DNA of 64,000 nucleotides from Deltaproteobacteria bacterium (lineage in GTDB: Bacteria; Desulfobacterota; Desulfobulbia; Desulfobulbales; Desulfurivibrionaceae). The notes under the pieces were generated by a model. It made no database searches. It was not told the origin of the DNA and was given only the letters and a program-made list of their open reading frames with translations. The DNA is taken from NCBI GenBank assembly GCA_013349285.1, contig DUZU01000006.1, forward strand, positions 21,687 to 85,686, read 5' to 3'. Positions 44,753 through 52,623 of this stretch are shown here, one piece after another (the first letter of the stretch is position 1; each line of letters opens with the position of its first letter). The position numbers were made by a program, and so were the translations under genes.

Positions 44753-45123
44753 ATCTCTCCGTACCCACGATTAAATTCCCACATCACATTAAGCTTTACA
44801 TCTCTTCAAAAATCTGCCTAGCATATTACAAGCCCCCTATCAATTCAACAAACGAAAGTGCCTTTAGGCACTTAACATAACACTTAAATACCCTCCAGGC
44901 AGGCGCAGTTTGTTACCAAACCGTAACCACAGCCAAAGGGGAAACGATACCATCCGGTAACACCAAAAAAGCAAAACAGGACGACTCAGTTGATTTTACA
45001 GAAAAAAATTATAGTGGAACGCTTATTGCTTATACCTATATGACAAATGAATTTGCTCAACGGGTAAACATGATAATCATCATCCCGGCAAATAGCGCAT
45101 GACAAAGAAATAAAGGAGAGACA
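44753..45123 (+). other. 371-base leader region before napD
   Basis: No ORF is supportable here. A perfect 7-bp hairpin AAGTGCC-TTTA-GGCACTT (44856-44873) without a T tail lies near its middle. No clear FNR, NarL or sigma-54 site and no molybdenum-cofactor riboswitch was recognised. AAGGAGAG (45113-45120) is the ribosome site of napD. Confidence 0.45.
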
Positions 45124-45378
45124 ATGCCCATTTTCAGCTACTTGGCGATTCCGGAAAAAAACGCGGTTGATGAAATGTGTGCCGAGTTGGAAGCAACGCC
45201 CCATTGCGAGGTTATCACCGCCGACAAAAAGGAGGTTGTAATTTTGGTAACGGACACCCCCGACAACGACACCGAAGAAAAACTACAGCAACAACTGAAA
45301 AACATAAAATCTTTACAGTCATTGAGCATGACCTTCGGCCATGCAGACGAAGAATTAACCAGGGAGGCACAAGGGTAA
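45124..45378 (+). CDS. napD: Nitrate reductase maturation chaperone NapD
   Basis: Cytoplasmic chaperone that binds the Tat signal peptide of NapA and holds it until the molybdenum cofactor is inserted. 84 residues with the ferredoxin-like NapD fold: N-terminal SYLAIPEKNAVDEMCAELEA, a central CEVITADKKEVVILV strand pair and a terminal LSMTFGHADEEL. Heads the operon; napA starts two bases after its stop, giving tight coupling. AAGGAGAG precedes the start. Confidence 0.88.
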   Translation: MPIFSYLAIPEKNAVDEMCAELEATPHCEVITADKKEVVILVTDTPDNDTEEKLQQQLKNIKSLQSLSMTFGHADEELTREAQG

Positions 45379-45380
45379 CT

Positions 45381-47699
45381 ATGACTATTAGCAGAAGATC
45401 ATTTATTAAATCTGCAGCAGCCGGCAGTGCTGTTGCCGCAGCGGCATCAATTTTTCCGGAAGCAAGCTTTGCCGGCTGGAAAAAACAAGACAATTCCTCG
45501 GGAACCATAGAATGGAAAAAAGCGCCCTGCCGTTTCTGCGGTACCGGTTGCGGTGTCTTGGTCGGCGTCTCCGGTAATCGCGCAGTGGCGGTCAAGGGCG
45601 ACCCGAACTGCAGTGTCAATAAAGGTCTGTGTTGCGTCAAAGGCTATCACTCGGTCCAGGCCCTTTACGGCGAGGATCGAATCAAGAAAGCCCAGATCCG
45701 CAAAAACGGCAAAATGGTCGAGGTACCCATCAAAGAGGCCCTGGATCTCATTGCCGCCAAGATGCAGGAAACCATTAAAAAACACGGCAAGGATTCCGTG
45801 GCCATGTATGGCTCCGGCCAGTGGACCATTCCGGACGGCTATGTGGCCTCCAAACTGTTCAAGGGTTGTATCGGCACCAACAATGTCGAGGCCAACGCCC
45901 GCCTCTGTATGGCCAGTGCGGTAACCGGCTTTATGACCAGCTTCGGCATCGACGAACCCATGGGCTGCTACGAGGATATCGAGCATGCCGACGTGATGGT
46001 CACCTGGGGCAACAATATGGCCGAGATGCACCCGGTTCTTTATTCCCGAATGCTGGCCACCCGCAAGCGCCGCAGCAACGTCACCATCATCGATTTCGCG
46101 ACCCGCACCACCAGAACCAGCCAGGCCGCGGACAAATCAATACTCTTCAAGCCCAACACCGACCTGGCCGTGGCCAACTCCATCTGTTACGAGATCATCC
46201 GCAACAACTGGGTCAACTGGGACTTTGTCAAGAAACACACCACCTTCCATAAGGGCAAAACCAATATCGGTTACGGCACCGAGGACCATTTTGCCTTTAC
46301 GGACAAGGCAGAGGATATGTCTTTTGAGGAGTACAAGGAATTCCTCAATGACTATACCCCGGAAAAAGTGGAAAAAATCTCCGGCGTCTCGGCCAAAGAC
46401 ATCAAATACATGGCGGCCCTCTATGGCGACCCCAAGAAAAAATGCACCTCCTTCTGGTGCATGGGCATGAACCAGCACGTTCGCGGCACCTGGATCAACA
46501 ACCTTGTGTATAACATCCATCTGCTCACCGGCAAGATTTCCACGCCGGGCAACAGTCCCTTCTCCCTCACCGGCCAGCCCAGCGCCTGCGGCACCGTCCG
46601 CGAGGTGGGCACCTTGACCCATAAGCTGCCTTACGGGGTAGTCATGAACGAAAAAGCCCGGGAAAAAGCAGCCAAAATCTGGAACGTGCCGGTCAGCAAT
46701 ATCGACCCCAAACCCACCTACCATACGGTGGAGATGTTCCGGGCTCTTGACCGGGGCGACATCCGCTTTATATGGATCCAGGTCACCAACCCCATGGTCA
46801 CCATGCCCAACCTCAATCGCTACCGCAACGGCGCCCAAAAAGACGATCGCTTCATCGTGGTCTCCGATGTCTACCCCACCCCGACCACCGATGTGGCCGA
46901 CGTTATCCTGCCGGCCACCATGTGGGTCGAACAGGAAGGAATGTTCGGCAACTCCGAGCGCCGGACCCAGCATTTCGACCTGATCGTTCCCGGCCCGGGC
47001 GACACCATGAGCGACACCTGGCAGATCATCGAGGTGGCAAGACGCCTCGGCTTCACCAAGCAATTTCCCTGGAGCGAGAAAGACTATATCGAAAAAATCT
47101 GGGAGGAGTATCGCCTCTTCCACGATAACCCCAAGCACAACATGGCGCCCTACAAGGTGCTCAAGGAGCGTTCCGGCGTCCAATGGCCCTTTGTCAACGG
47201 CAAGGAGACCAGATGGCGTTTCAACACCAAGCACGATCCGGCCTGCAAACCCGGCACCGACTTTGATTTTTACGGCAAGAAAGACGGCAAGGCCTGGATC
47301 TGGGCCCGCCCCTACGAGCCGGCCGCCGAGTCTCCGGACCAGGAGTACAACTTCTGGCTCAATACCGGCCGGGTAATCGAGCACTGGCATACCGGCTCCA
47401 TGACCCGCCGGGTCCCGGCGCTGCACAACGCCATGCCGGAGTCCTATGTTGAGCTCAATCCGGAAGATGCCGCCAACCTCGGCGTAACCAACGGCGAGAA
47501 GGTAAAAATCATTTCCAGACGTGGCTCGGTTACGATGAAGGCCTCGATCAATGGTCGCGGCGTACCGCCGCGGGGTATGGTTTTCGTACCCTTCTTTGAT
47601 GAAGAATACTTGATCAACGAAGTCACCCTGGATGCTTTTTGCCCGATCTCAAAGCAGCCTGATTACAAAAAATGTGCAGTTCGTCTGGAGAAAGCATAA
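45381..47699 (+). CDS. napA: Periplasmic nitrate reductase catalytic subunit NapA
   Basis: Molybdopterin (bis-MGD) enzyme that reduces nitrate to nitrite in the periplasm. 772 residues from the ATG at 45381, chosen because it gives the Tat signal SRRSFIKSAAAGSAVAAAAS; the frame is open upstream but that overlaps napD. The 4Fe-4S motif is CRFCGTGCGVLVG with the fourth cysteine in GLCCVKGYH. The Mo-ligand cysteine lies in NARLCMASAVTGF (about residue 176). GNSPFSLTGQPSACGTVREV and NQHVRGTWINNLVYNIHLLT are diagnostic of NapA rather than formate dehydrogenase. Followed by an overlapping tetraheme cytochrome gene. Confidence 0.96.
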   Translation: MTISRRSFIKSAAAGSAVAAAASIFPEASFAGWKKQDNSSGTIEWKKAPCRFCGTGCGVLVGVSGNRAVAVKGDPNCSVNKGLCCVKGYHSVQALYGEDRIKKAQIRKNGKMVEVPIKEALDLIAAKMQETIKKHGKDSVAMYGSGQWTIPDGYVASKLFKGCIGTNNVEANARLCMASAVTGFMTSFGIDEPMGCYEDIEHADVMVTWGNNMAEMHPVLYSRMLATRKRRSNVTIIDFATRTTRTSQAADKSILFKPNTDLAVANSICYEIIRNNWVNWDFVKKHTTFHKGKTNIGYGTEDHFAFTDKAEDMSFEEYKEFLNDYTPEKVEKISGVSAKDIKYMAALYGDPKKKCTSFWCMGMNQHVRGTWINNLVYNIHLLTGKISTPGNSPFSLTGQPSACGTVREVGTLTHKLPYGVVMNEKAREKAAKIWNVPVSNIDPKPTYHTVEMFRALDRGDIRFIWIQVTNPMVTMPNLNRYRNGAQKDDRFIVVSDVYPTPTTDVADVILPATMWVEQEGMFGNSERRTQHFDLIVPGPGDTMSDTWQIIEVARRLGFTKQFPWSEKDYIEKIWEEYRLFHDNPKHNMAPYKVLKERSGVQWPFVNGKETRWRFNTKHDPACKPGTDFDFYGKKDGKAWIWARPYEPAAESPDQEYNFWLNTGRVIEHWHTGSMTRRVPALHNAMPESYVELNPEDAANLGVTNGEKVKIISRRGSVTMKASINGRGVPPRGMVFVPFFDEEYLINEVTLDAFCPISKQPDYKKCAVRLEKA

Positions 47700-48352
47700 T
47701 GAAAAAAGCAGATAACATACTCGGCAGAGTTGTTATTGGTTTTGCCGCTGTCTGCTTATCCGGAGCCATTGGCGCGCTGTCTGTCCAGGCAGCGCCGGGG
47801 ATCCCCCAGGGCTTTGATTCAGAAGGCGAAAAAATCTATAACAGATACAACGAAACCCCTCTGGCAGCCATGACCGGCACCGACGGCACCCGTAACCTGA
47901 ATTCATTTTACGAACTCCGTCAGTATCCCGGTTCGCCGCCCAGGATTCCCCACAAGGTGGCTGAATCCTTTGCCGACGATACGCTAAACTGCCTCGCCTG
48001 CCATGAAAAAGGCGGCTACGATGCGGAACAGGACGCTTATGCCCCGGTCACCCCGCATCCAGAGAACGAAAGCTGTCGCCAGTGCCATGTGCCGATAAAG
48101 ACCGAAAAACTCTTTGTCCAAAACGACTGGCAATCAATCAATCCGCCGACCCTTGGCCAATCGCAACTGGGCGGTTCGCCGCCCACTATCCCGCACAGTC
48201 TGCAGCTGCGGGAGGATTGCATCGCTTGCCATACCGGCCCTGCTGCCATGGCGGAAATCAGGGTTGAACACGGCTCCCGCGGCAACTGCCGTCAATGCCA
48301 CGTGCCCATGGTCGACACTGAAACGGTAAAAGTGTTTAAGAGAAAAAAATAA
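47699..48352 (+). CDS. NapB-like tetraheme c-type cytochrome
   Basis: 217-residue periplasmic cytochrome, probable direct electron donor to NapA. The start overlaps the napA stop (TAATG), and gives a signal peptide (VVIGFAAVCLSGAIGALSVQ, cleaved near AAPG). Four heme motifs: CLACH, CRQCH, CIACH and CRQCH. The sequence reads as two similar modules, each a CxACH motif followed later by CRQCHVP, with PPRIPHKV and PPTIPHSL before the modules. NapB normally has two hemes and resembles one such module, so this looks like an internally repeated NapB-type protein. The assignment as NapB-like is by resemblance plus operon position. Confidence 0.82.
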   Translation: MKKADNILGRVVIGFAAVCLSGAIGALSVQAAPGIPQGFDSEGEKIYNRYNETPLAAMTGTDGTRNLNSFYELRQYPGSPPRIPHKVAESFADDTLNCLACHEKGGYDAEQDAYAPVTPHPENESCRQCHVPIKTEKLFVQNDWQSINPPTLGQSQLGGSPPTIPHSLQLREDCIACHTGPAAMAEIRVEHGSRGNCRQCHVPMVDTETVKVFKRKK

Positions 48353-48371
48353 TCAGGACAATAGAACTGTT

Positions 48372-49001
48372 ATGAAAAAAATAATTTATCGTTCTAGCCT
48401 GCTTTCTCTTGCCTTGGGAGTAATGCTCCTCGGATCGAATCAGGTCGTTCTAGCGGCTGACCATGGCTCGGAATCGTTAATGGGACGCATCGAGGCAGCT
48501 GATAAGCCCTTCGACAGCATGAAAATCGAATCAGCCCATCAGCTGCCGGTGAAAACCGTACCCTCTAACGAATCCTACCAGGGCGGCAGCTTCAGGGTGC
48601 TGGCCCGCAAGGATCAGATCACCCGTTTCCGGTGCAGCGTCTGCCATAACGACAAACCGGTGAAGGTCCAGAACGGAGCAATCTTCACCCATAGCGATAT
48701 CACCCTCAACCATGGCAAAGGGAAAAACGAATTGGCCTGCATCGAATGCCATGATGCCAAAGATCGCGACTCCCTGATCGACAAGCAGGGCCGGAAAATC
48801 GATTATGACCACAGCTATCAACTCTGCGGCCAATGTCATTTCCGGCAAAAGCGCGACTGGTTGGGCGGCGCCCATGGCAAACGCGAGGCCTACTGGGCTG
48901 GAGAACGTGTGGTGCGCAATTGTACCAGTTGTCACAATGCTCACTCCCCTGCTTTTAAAACCAAAATGCCAGAGACCTATTCTCTGCCGTTAGACAAATA
49001 G
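48372..49001 (+). CDS. Second tetraheme c-type cytochrome of the nap operon
   Basis: 209-residue exported cytochrome with signal peptide (SSLLSLALGVMLLGSNQVVLA) and four CxxCH motifs: CSVCH, CIECH, CGQCH and CTSCH. Extra histidines (FTHSDITLNHGKGK, YDHSY, GAHGKRE) could serve as distal ligands. It is not NapC: no N-terminal membrane anchor is retained and the NapC/NirT fold motifs are absent. Position between the NapB-like cytochrome and the iron-sulfur protein suggests it links the membrane module to the NapA side. Confidence 0.82.
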   Translation: MKKIIYRSSLLSLALGVMLLGSNQVVLAADHGSESLMGRIEAADKPFDSMKIESAHQLPVKTVPSNESYQGGSFRVLARKDQITRFRCSVCHNDKPVKVQNGAIFTHSDITLNHGKGKNELACIECHDAKDRDSLIDKQGRKIDYDHSYQLCGQCHFRQKRDWLGGAHGKREAYWAGERVVRNCTSCHNAHSPAFKTKMPETYSLPLDK

Positions 49002-49010
49002 GGGGCAGGC

Positions 49011-49973
49011 ATGAATTCCAGAGACAAAAAAGAAAGCAAGATGAAAACAAAAGATATACTTGCCGAAAAAAGCACCCGGCGGGACTTCATGAAAAAACTC
49101 TCCATTGCCGCGGCGGCCGGATCGGCCGGCCTGGTGACCGGAGGTTGCGTCGGCGGCAACTCGTCGGAAGAAATGGGGCTTAAGTGGGAAGAATACTTCA
49201 AGAAAAACTACCGCTTGATGACCCAAAAAGAAAAAGACGAGACCGTGGAACGCCTGGTGAAACTTGCCAAGCTTCAAAAGGGCGTTGATATCCAGATGTC
49301 CAACCAGGAGCCCCAAGAGCAAGTGCTTTACGGTTACGCCTTCAACATCTCCCGCTGCAAAGGCTATATGGACTGCGTTGAGGCCTGCGTGCAAGAAAAC
49401 AACCTTGACCGCCGTAAAAAAACCCAATACATCCGCATCTTTGAGATGGATCCCGGCAAACTGGACCCTACCACCGGCGATGGCAAATTTCACCATGAAG
49501 TGCCGGTTGATAACAAATTCTACATGGGGGTCCAATGCTTCCATTGTGAAAACGCCCCCTGCATCAAGGCCTGCCCGACCAAGGCCACCTGGAGGGAACC
49601 GGATGGCATCGTTGTGGTTGACTATGACTGGTGCATCGGCTGCCGCTATTGCCTGGCCGCCTGCCCATACTGGGGCCGCCGTTTCAACTGGGGTGAGCCG
49701 GAAATACCCAAGGAAGAAATCAACCTGGATCAGCATTATCTCGGCAACCGCCTGCGGATGAAAGGGGTAATGGAAAAATGCACGTTCTGCGTGCAAAGAA
49801 CCCGCAAAGGCAAGCTGCCCGCCTGCGCCAACGCTTGTCCCACCGGCTCCAGGGTTTTCGGCAACCTTCTTGACCCGAACAGTGAAATCCGTTTTGTCTT
49901 AAAAAACAAAAAGGTTTTCAGGTTCAAAGAGGAATTGGGAACTGATCCCAAATTCTGGTATTTCATGGATTGA
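49011..49973 (+). CDS. Tat-exported four-cluster ferredoxin-like subunit (NrfC/PsrB type)
   Basis: Periplasmic iron-sulfur subunit expected to partner the NrfD protein encoded next. A twin-arginine signal (STRRDFMKKLSIAAAAGSAG) starts about residue 20; ATG 49011 and ATG 49041 are both possible starts. Four ferredoxin motifs: CKGYMDCVEAC, CFHCENAPCIKACP, CIGCRYCLAACP and CTFC...ACANACP. In the first motif the usual second cysteine is tyrosine (C-x2-Y-x2-C-x3-C), so one cluster may be a 3Fe-4S cluster or be altered. 320 residues. Confidence 0.88.
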   Translation: MNSRDKKESKMKTKDILAEKSTRRDFMKKLSIAAAAGSAGLVTGGCVGGNSSEEMGLKWEEYFKKNYRLMTQKEKDETVERLVKLAKLQKGVDIQMSNQEPQEQVLYGYAFNISRCKGYMDCVEACVQENNLDRRKKTQYIRIFEMDPGKLDPTTGDGKFHHEVPVDNKFYMGVQCFHCENAPCIKACPTKATWREPDGIVVVDYDWCIGCRYCLAACPYWGRRFNWGEPEIPKEEINLDQHYLGNRLRMKGVMEKCTFCVQRTRKGKLPACANACPTGSRVFGNLLDPNSEIRFVLKNKKVFRFKEELGTDPKFWYFMD

Positions 49974-50032
49974 TAAGCAATGGGTGAAAATACAGGAATA
50001 TTTTTTGTATTAACTACACTGCTAAGGAAAAA

Positions 50033-51259
50033 ATGATGACTACAAACCCTAAAAAAGGAATTGTCGCTTTTGTTACGGACTGCTTAGGCTGGGCGCTGAC
50101 CGGAGGAGCCGGATACAAGATCTATCTGGCCACTCTCCTGGCATTTATAGCAGCCGGGGCAATTGCCTACAGCCGCCAGTTCGACCAAGGCCTCATGGTA
50201 ACCGGCATGTCGGACATTGTCAGCTGGGGCCTTTACATCTCAAACTTTACCTTCTTTGTCGGGGTGGCCGCGGCCGCGGTCATGCTGATCCTGCCGGCCT
50301 ATATCCTCAAAGATAAAGACCTGCACAAGGTCGTTATCATCGGCGAGGGAGTGGCGGTCGGCGCCTTGGTGATGTGCCTGCTGTTCATCACCGTTGATAT
50401 GGGCGGCCCGCTCAAGGTCTGGCACATGATCCCGGGCATCGGCCTGTTCAACTGGCCCTCGTCCATTCTGACCTGGGATATGCTGGTATTAAACGGCTAT
50501 CTGGCCCTCAACGGCCTGGTGCCGCTCTATATCCTGTATTGCAACTACCACAACCGCAAACCGGTGGAGTGGAAATACCGACCTTTCGTCTTTCTCTCCA
50601 TCTTCTGGGCTGTTTCGATTCACATGGTTACCGCCTTTTTGTACCAGGGCTTGCCGGCCCGACCATTCTGGAACAACCCCCTGCTCGGGCCGAGGTTTTT
50701 GGCCTCCGCCTTTGCCGCCGGCCCGGCGGTAATCATGATGGTGCTCATTGCCATCAAGGAGCGCACCAGTTTTGCGATCGATGAAACCATCTTCCATAAG
50801 CTGAAAAGAATCATTGTGGTCTCGGCGGTAATCAATTTGGTGATGTTGTTATCCGAGATCTTCAAGGAGTTTTACAACTTCACCCACCACAGCCTTTCCG
50901 CCCAGTATCTCTTTTTCGGACTTGATGGCCATGACTCCCTGGTACCATGGATCTGGACGGCGATAAGCCTCAATGTCCTGGGCACCCTGCTCTTTGCCTT
51001 TTATCCAAAAAAATACAACCCGAGCTACCTGATGGTTTCGGCTATCTGCCTGTTCACCGGCATCTGGATCGAAAAAGGATTCGGGTTGATTGTGCCGGGT
51101 TTTGTGCCCTCGCCCATGGGTGAGGTGGTTGATTATACCCCGAGTTCCATCGAGATAATGATTACCCTCGGCATTCTGGCAACCGGCGCCTTAGTGGTAA
51201 CCATGTTGATCCGGCCGGCATTGGCGATTGAAGAGAGATTTAAAAAGAACACGGCCTAG
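50033..51259 (+). CDS. NrfD/PsrC-family membrane quinone-interacting subunit
   Basis: Integral-membrane protein of about ten helices, 408 residues, of the NrfD family (PsrC, DsrP, HybB, ActC relatives). Family members exchange electrons with the quinone pool and pass them to a periplasmic iron-sulfur partner, here the preceding gene. Seen: GYKIYLATLLAFIAAGAIAY, SWGLYISNFTFFVGVAAAAV, MGGPLKVWHMIPGIGLFNWP. Two adjacent ATGs (50033, 50036) follow AAGGAAA. Last gene of the operon; a double hairpin terminator follows. It replaces NapC or NapGH as the presumed quinol oxidase for NapA. Confidence 0.9.
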   Translation: MMTTNPKKGIVAFVTDCLGWALTGGAGYKIYLATLLAFIAAGAIAYSRQFDQGLMVTGMSDIVSWGLYISNFTFFVGVAAAAVMLILPAYILKDKDLHKVVIIGEGVAVGALVMCLLFITVDMGGPLKVWHMIPGIGLFNWPSSILTWDMLVLNGYLALNGLVPLYILYCNYHNRKPVEWKYRPFVFLSIFWAVSIHMVTAFLYQGLPARPFWNNPLLGPRFLASAFAAGPAVIMMVLIAIKERTSFAIDETIFHKLKRIIVVSAVINLVMLLSEIFKEFYNFTHHSLSAQYLFFGLDGHDSLVPWIWTAISLNVLGTLLFAFYPKKYNPSYLMVSAICLFTGIWIEKGFGLIVPGFVPSPMGEVVDYTPSSIEIMITLGILATGALVVTMLIRPALAIEERFKKNTA

Positions 51260-51286
51260 CGCCGTCAGCATCCGACCCCAAAAAAC

Positions 51287-51365
51287 CGGAATTAAGTCCT
51301 CCTCCCAGGTCTTAATTCCGGACTTTAAAGAGTTGTTGCATCCTCCTGCAGCAACTCTTTTTTTT
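51287..51365 (+). terminator. Double-hairpin terminator of the nap operon
   Basis: First hairpin CCGGAATTAAG/CTTAATTCCGG (51287-51297 with 51311-51321). Second hairpin: 14-bp stem with one G-T pair (51327-51340 with 51347-51360), loop TCCTCC, followed by a T run to 51365. It lies just before the end of the convergent selenoprotein candidate. Confidence 0.88.
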
Positions 51366-51387
51366 ATGTAAATAGACCAACTAGCTG

Positions 51388-51732
51388 TTACTTGCCGTGC
51401 AGCCAATCCCGATAAAACTCCGGGTTAAAGCCGATGACAAAATCATCCTTGATCCGATAAGCAGGAGCCCGGAGATTGCCGCTCGGCCCCAGCGCCTGAG
51501 TCAGGATGGCGCTCTGGCCATCAACCTTGGGCGAAAAACTCTGCACCTTGCTGCCCTTAACGATGGTGATCCGCCGGCCAGCCTTTAACAACGCCCAGGC
51601 AGCGTCAGCATCAAGCCTGATTTTTCGGGCATCAACCACCTCTTTAATCTCCACCTGCTCTCGCTCAAGAACCTCCTGAGCCTTGCCGCATGAGGTTCAC
51701 CCCTTGCGCAGATACGCCCAATCGATCTTCAT
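51388..51732 (-). CDS. ArsC/glutaredoxin-like selenoprotein candidate (in-frame UGA at a UxxC motif)
   Basis: Reading from ATG 51732 with AGGAGA seven bases upstream, the frame is MKIDWAYLRKG, TGA (51699-51697), then TSCGKAQEVLE and on to a stop at 51388: 114 residues if UGA is read as selenocysteine. The UGA sits exactly where ArsC-like and thioredoxin-fold redox proteins carry the first cysteine, giving U-x-x-C (UTSC) with C15 the resolving residue. The C-terminal part (GNLRAPAYRIKDDFVIGFNP) fits ArsC/Spx-type small redox proteins. A SECIS-like hairpin follows the UGA. A start downstream of the UGA would remove the active site. Probably a thiol/selenol oxidoreductase; substrate unknown. Confidence 0.82.
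51663..51681 (-). promoter_or_regulatory. SECIS-like hairpin downstream of the in-frame UGA
   Basis: In the mRNA, GCUCA (51681-51677) pairs with UGAGC (51667-51663) around the loop GGAGGUUCU, which starts with G and contains GGU. The loop begins 20 bases after the UGA, within the spacing seen for bacterial SECIS elements. An alternative 7-bp pairing GAACCUC/GAGGUUC (51698-51692 with 51675-51669) is mutually exclusive with it. Folding done by eye. Confidence 0.55.
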
Positions 51733-51860
51733 AGTGATTCTCCTGATGTTGCTAAACCGACGACCAACAACCTTCCTCTATCTCTGTTCGGGAAAAAACT
51801 CACCAATTTTACCCGCACAGCCCGCCGGATCAAGATAACAAAAATTACGACACCGACAAG

Positions 51861-52604
51861 CTAAGGCTGGTAACAGGCGGCCATGGCCGGACTATACGCG
51901 CCTCCGGGCTTCATCTTCACATAAAAAGGCGGCAGGCGGACAAGCTTTGGTGCCCCGTCTTTTACAGCCTCCACCAGAATCAGCTTCGCCTGGCCGCCGG
52001 GATGATCATGGACCACCTGCAACCGACTCGGCGCCAGGTTCTTGTCATTAAGCGCGGCAAGCAGCTCGTCGCTGCGCAAGAAGGGAAAAACAAAGGCGGC
52101 CTTGCCATTATCTTTCAAGGCGCAAGCAGCGGCCTGGACCACCTCGTCAACGGTGGTCATAATCTCGTGCCGGGCAATTGCCGACTCGTTTTCAAGACTG
52201 CGCCGCCCTGCTCCGGCCTTGCCGTAGGGAGGATTACAGACCAGCCAATCAAAACCGCCGGGCTCGACCAACTCGCCTATTTTCCGGCAATCGCCTTCAA
52301 TCACGGTTATCCGCTCCTGCAGTTGATTAACTTCGACATTACGCCTGATTAGCGCGGCGAGCCGAGGTTGAACCTCTAAGGCGGTCAACAACAGCCGGGG
52401 CCGGCGATGGGCAAGAATAAGGGAGATAACTCCGCAACCGGCACCAAGGTCCAGCAGCCTGGCATCTTGAGCAGGAGAAATAAAATGGGCGAGCAGGACC
52501 GCATCGACCGAATAGCGGTAGCCATGACGATGTTGAAAGCAGGCCAGCCGACCAGGAAAAAGAAACTCCCGGGTATACTCGTTATCCGGCTGGGCTGCTT
52601 TCAT
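51861..52604 (-). CDS. trmN6: tRNA1(Val) (adenine37-N6)-methyltransferase
   Basis: SAM-dependent N6-methyltransferase (YfiC) that modifies A37 of tRNA-Val1. 247 residues. SAM-binding DLGAGCGVISLILAHRRP and the amino-methyltransferase motif NPPYGKAGAGR are clear, and the N-terminal RHGYRYSVDAVLLAHF is the family signature. It lies 19 bases downstream of the DUF1015 gene on the same strand, so the two are probably co-transcribed. Confidence 0.9.
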   Translation of the reverse strand: MKAAQPDNEYTREFLFPGRLACFQHRHGYRYSVDAVLLAHFISPAQDARLLDLGAGCGVISLILAHRRPRLLLTALEVQPRLAALIRRNVEVNQLQERITVIEGDCRKIGELVEPGGFDWLVCNPPYGKAGAGRRSLENESAIARHEIMTTVDEVVQAAACALKDNGKAAFVFPFLRSDELLAALNDKNLAPSRLQVVHDHPGGQAKLILVEAVKDGAPKLVRLPPFYVKMKPGGAYSPAMAACYQP

Positions 52605-52623
52605 CTTTCAGCAACAAACAGGC

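Noticed and set aside
44753..45123. Possible Moco riboswitch or FNR box before napD
   Set aside because: Neither the Moco-RNA core nor a TTGAT-N4-ATCAA site could be found by eye; only a single TTGAT half-like sequence.
45177..45380. Upstream in-frame extension of napA
   Set aside because: It lies inside napD in another frame and would bury the Tat signal; ATG 45381 gives a proper twin-arginine peptide.
46137..47426. 429-residue open frame antisense to napA
   Set aside because: napA is unambiguous; the reverse frame has low-complexity Gly/Val/Asp composition only.
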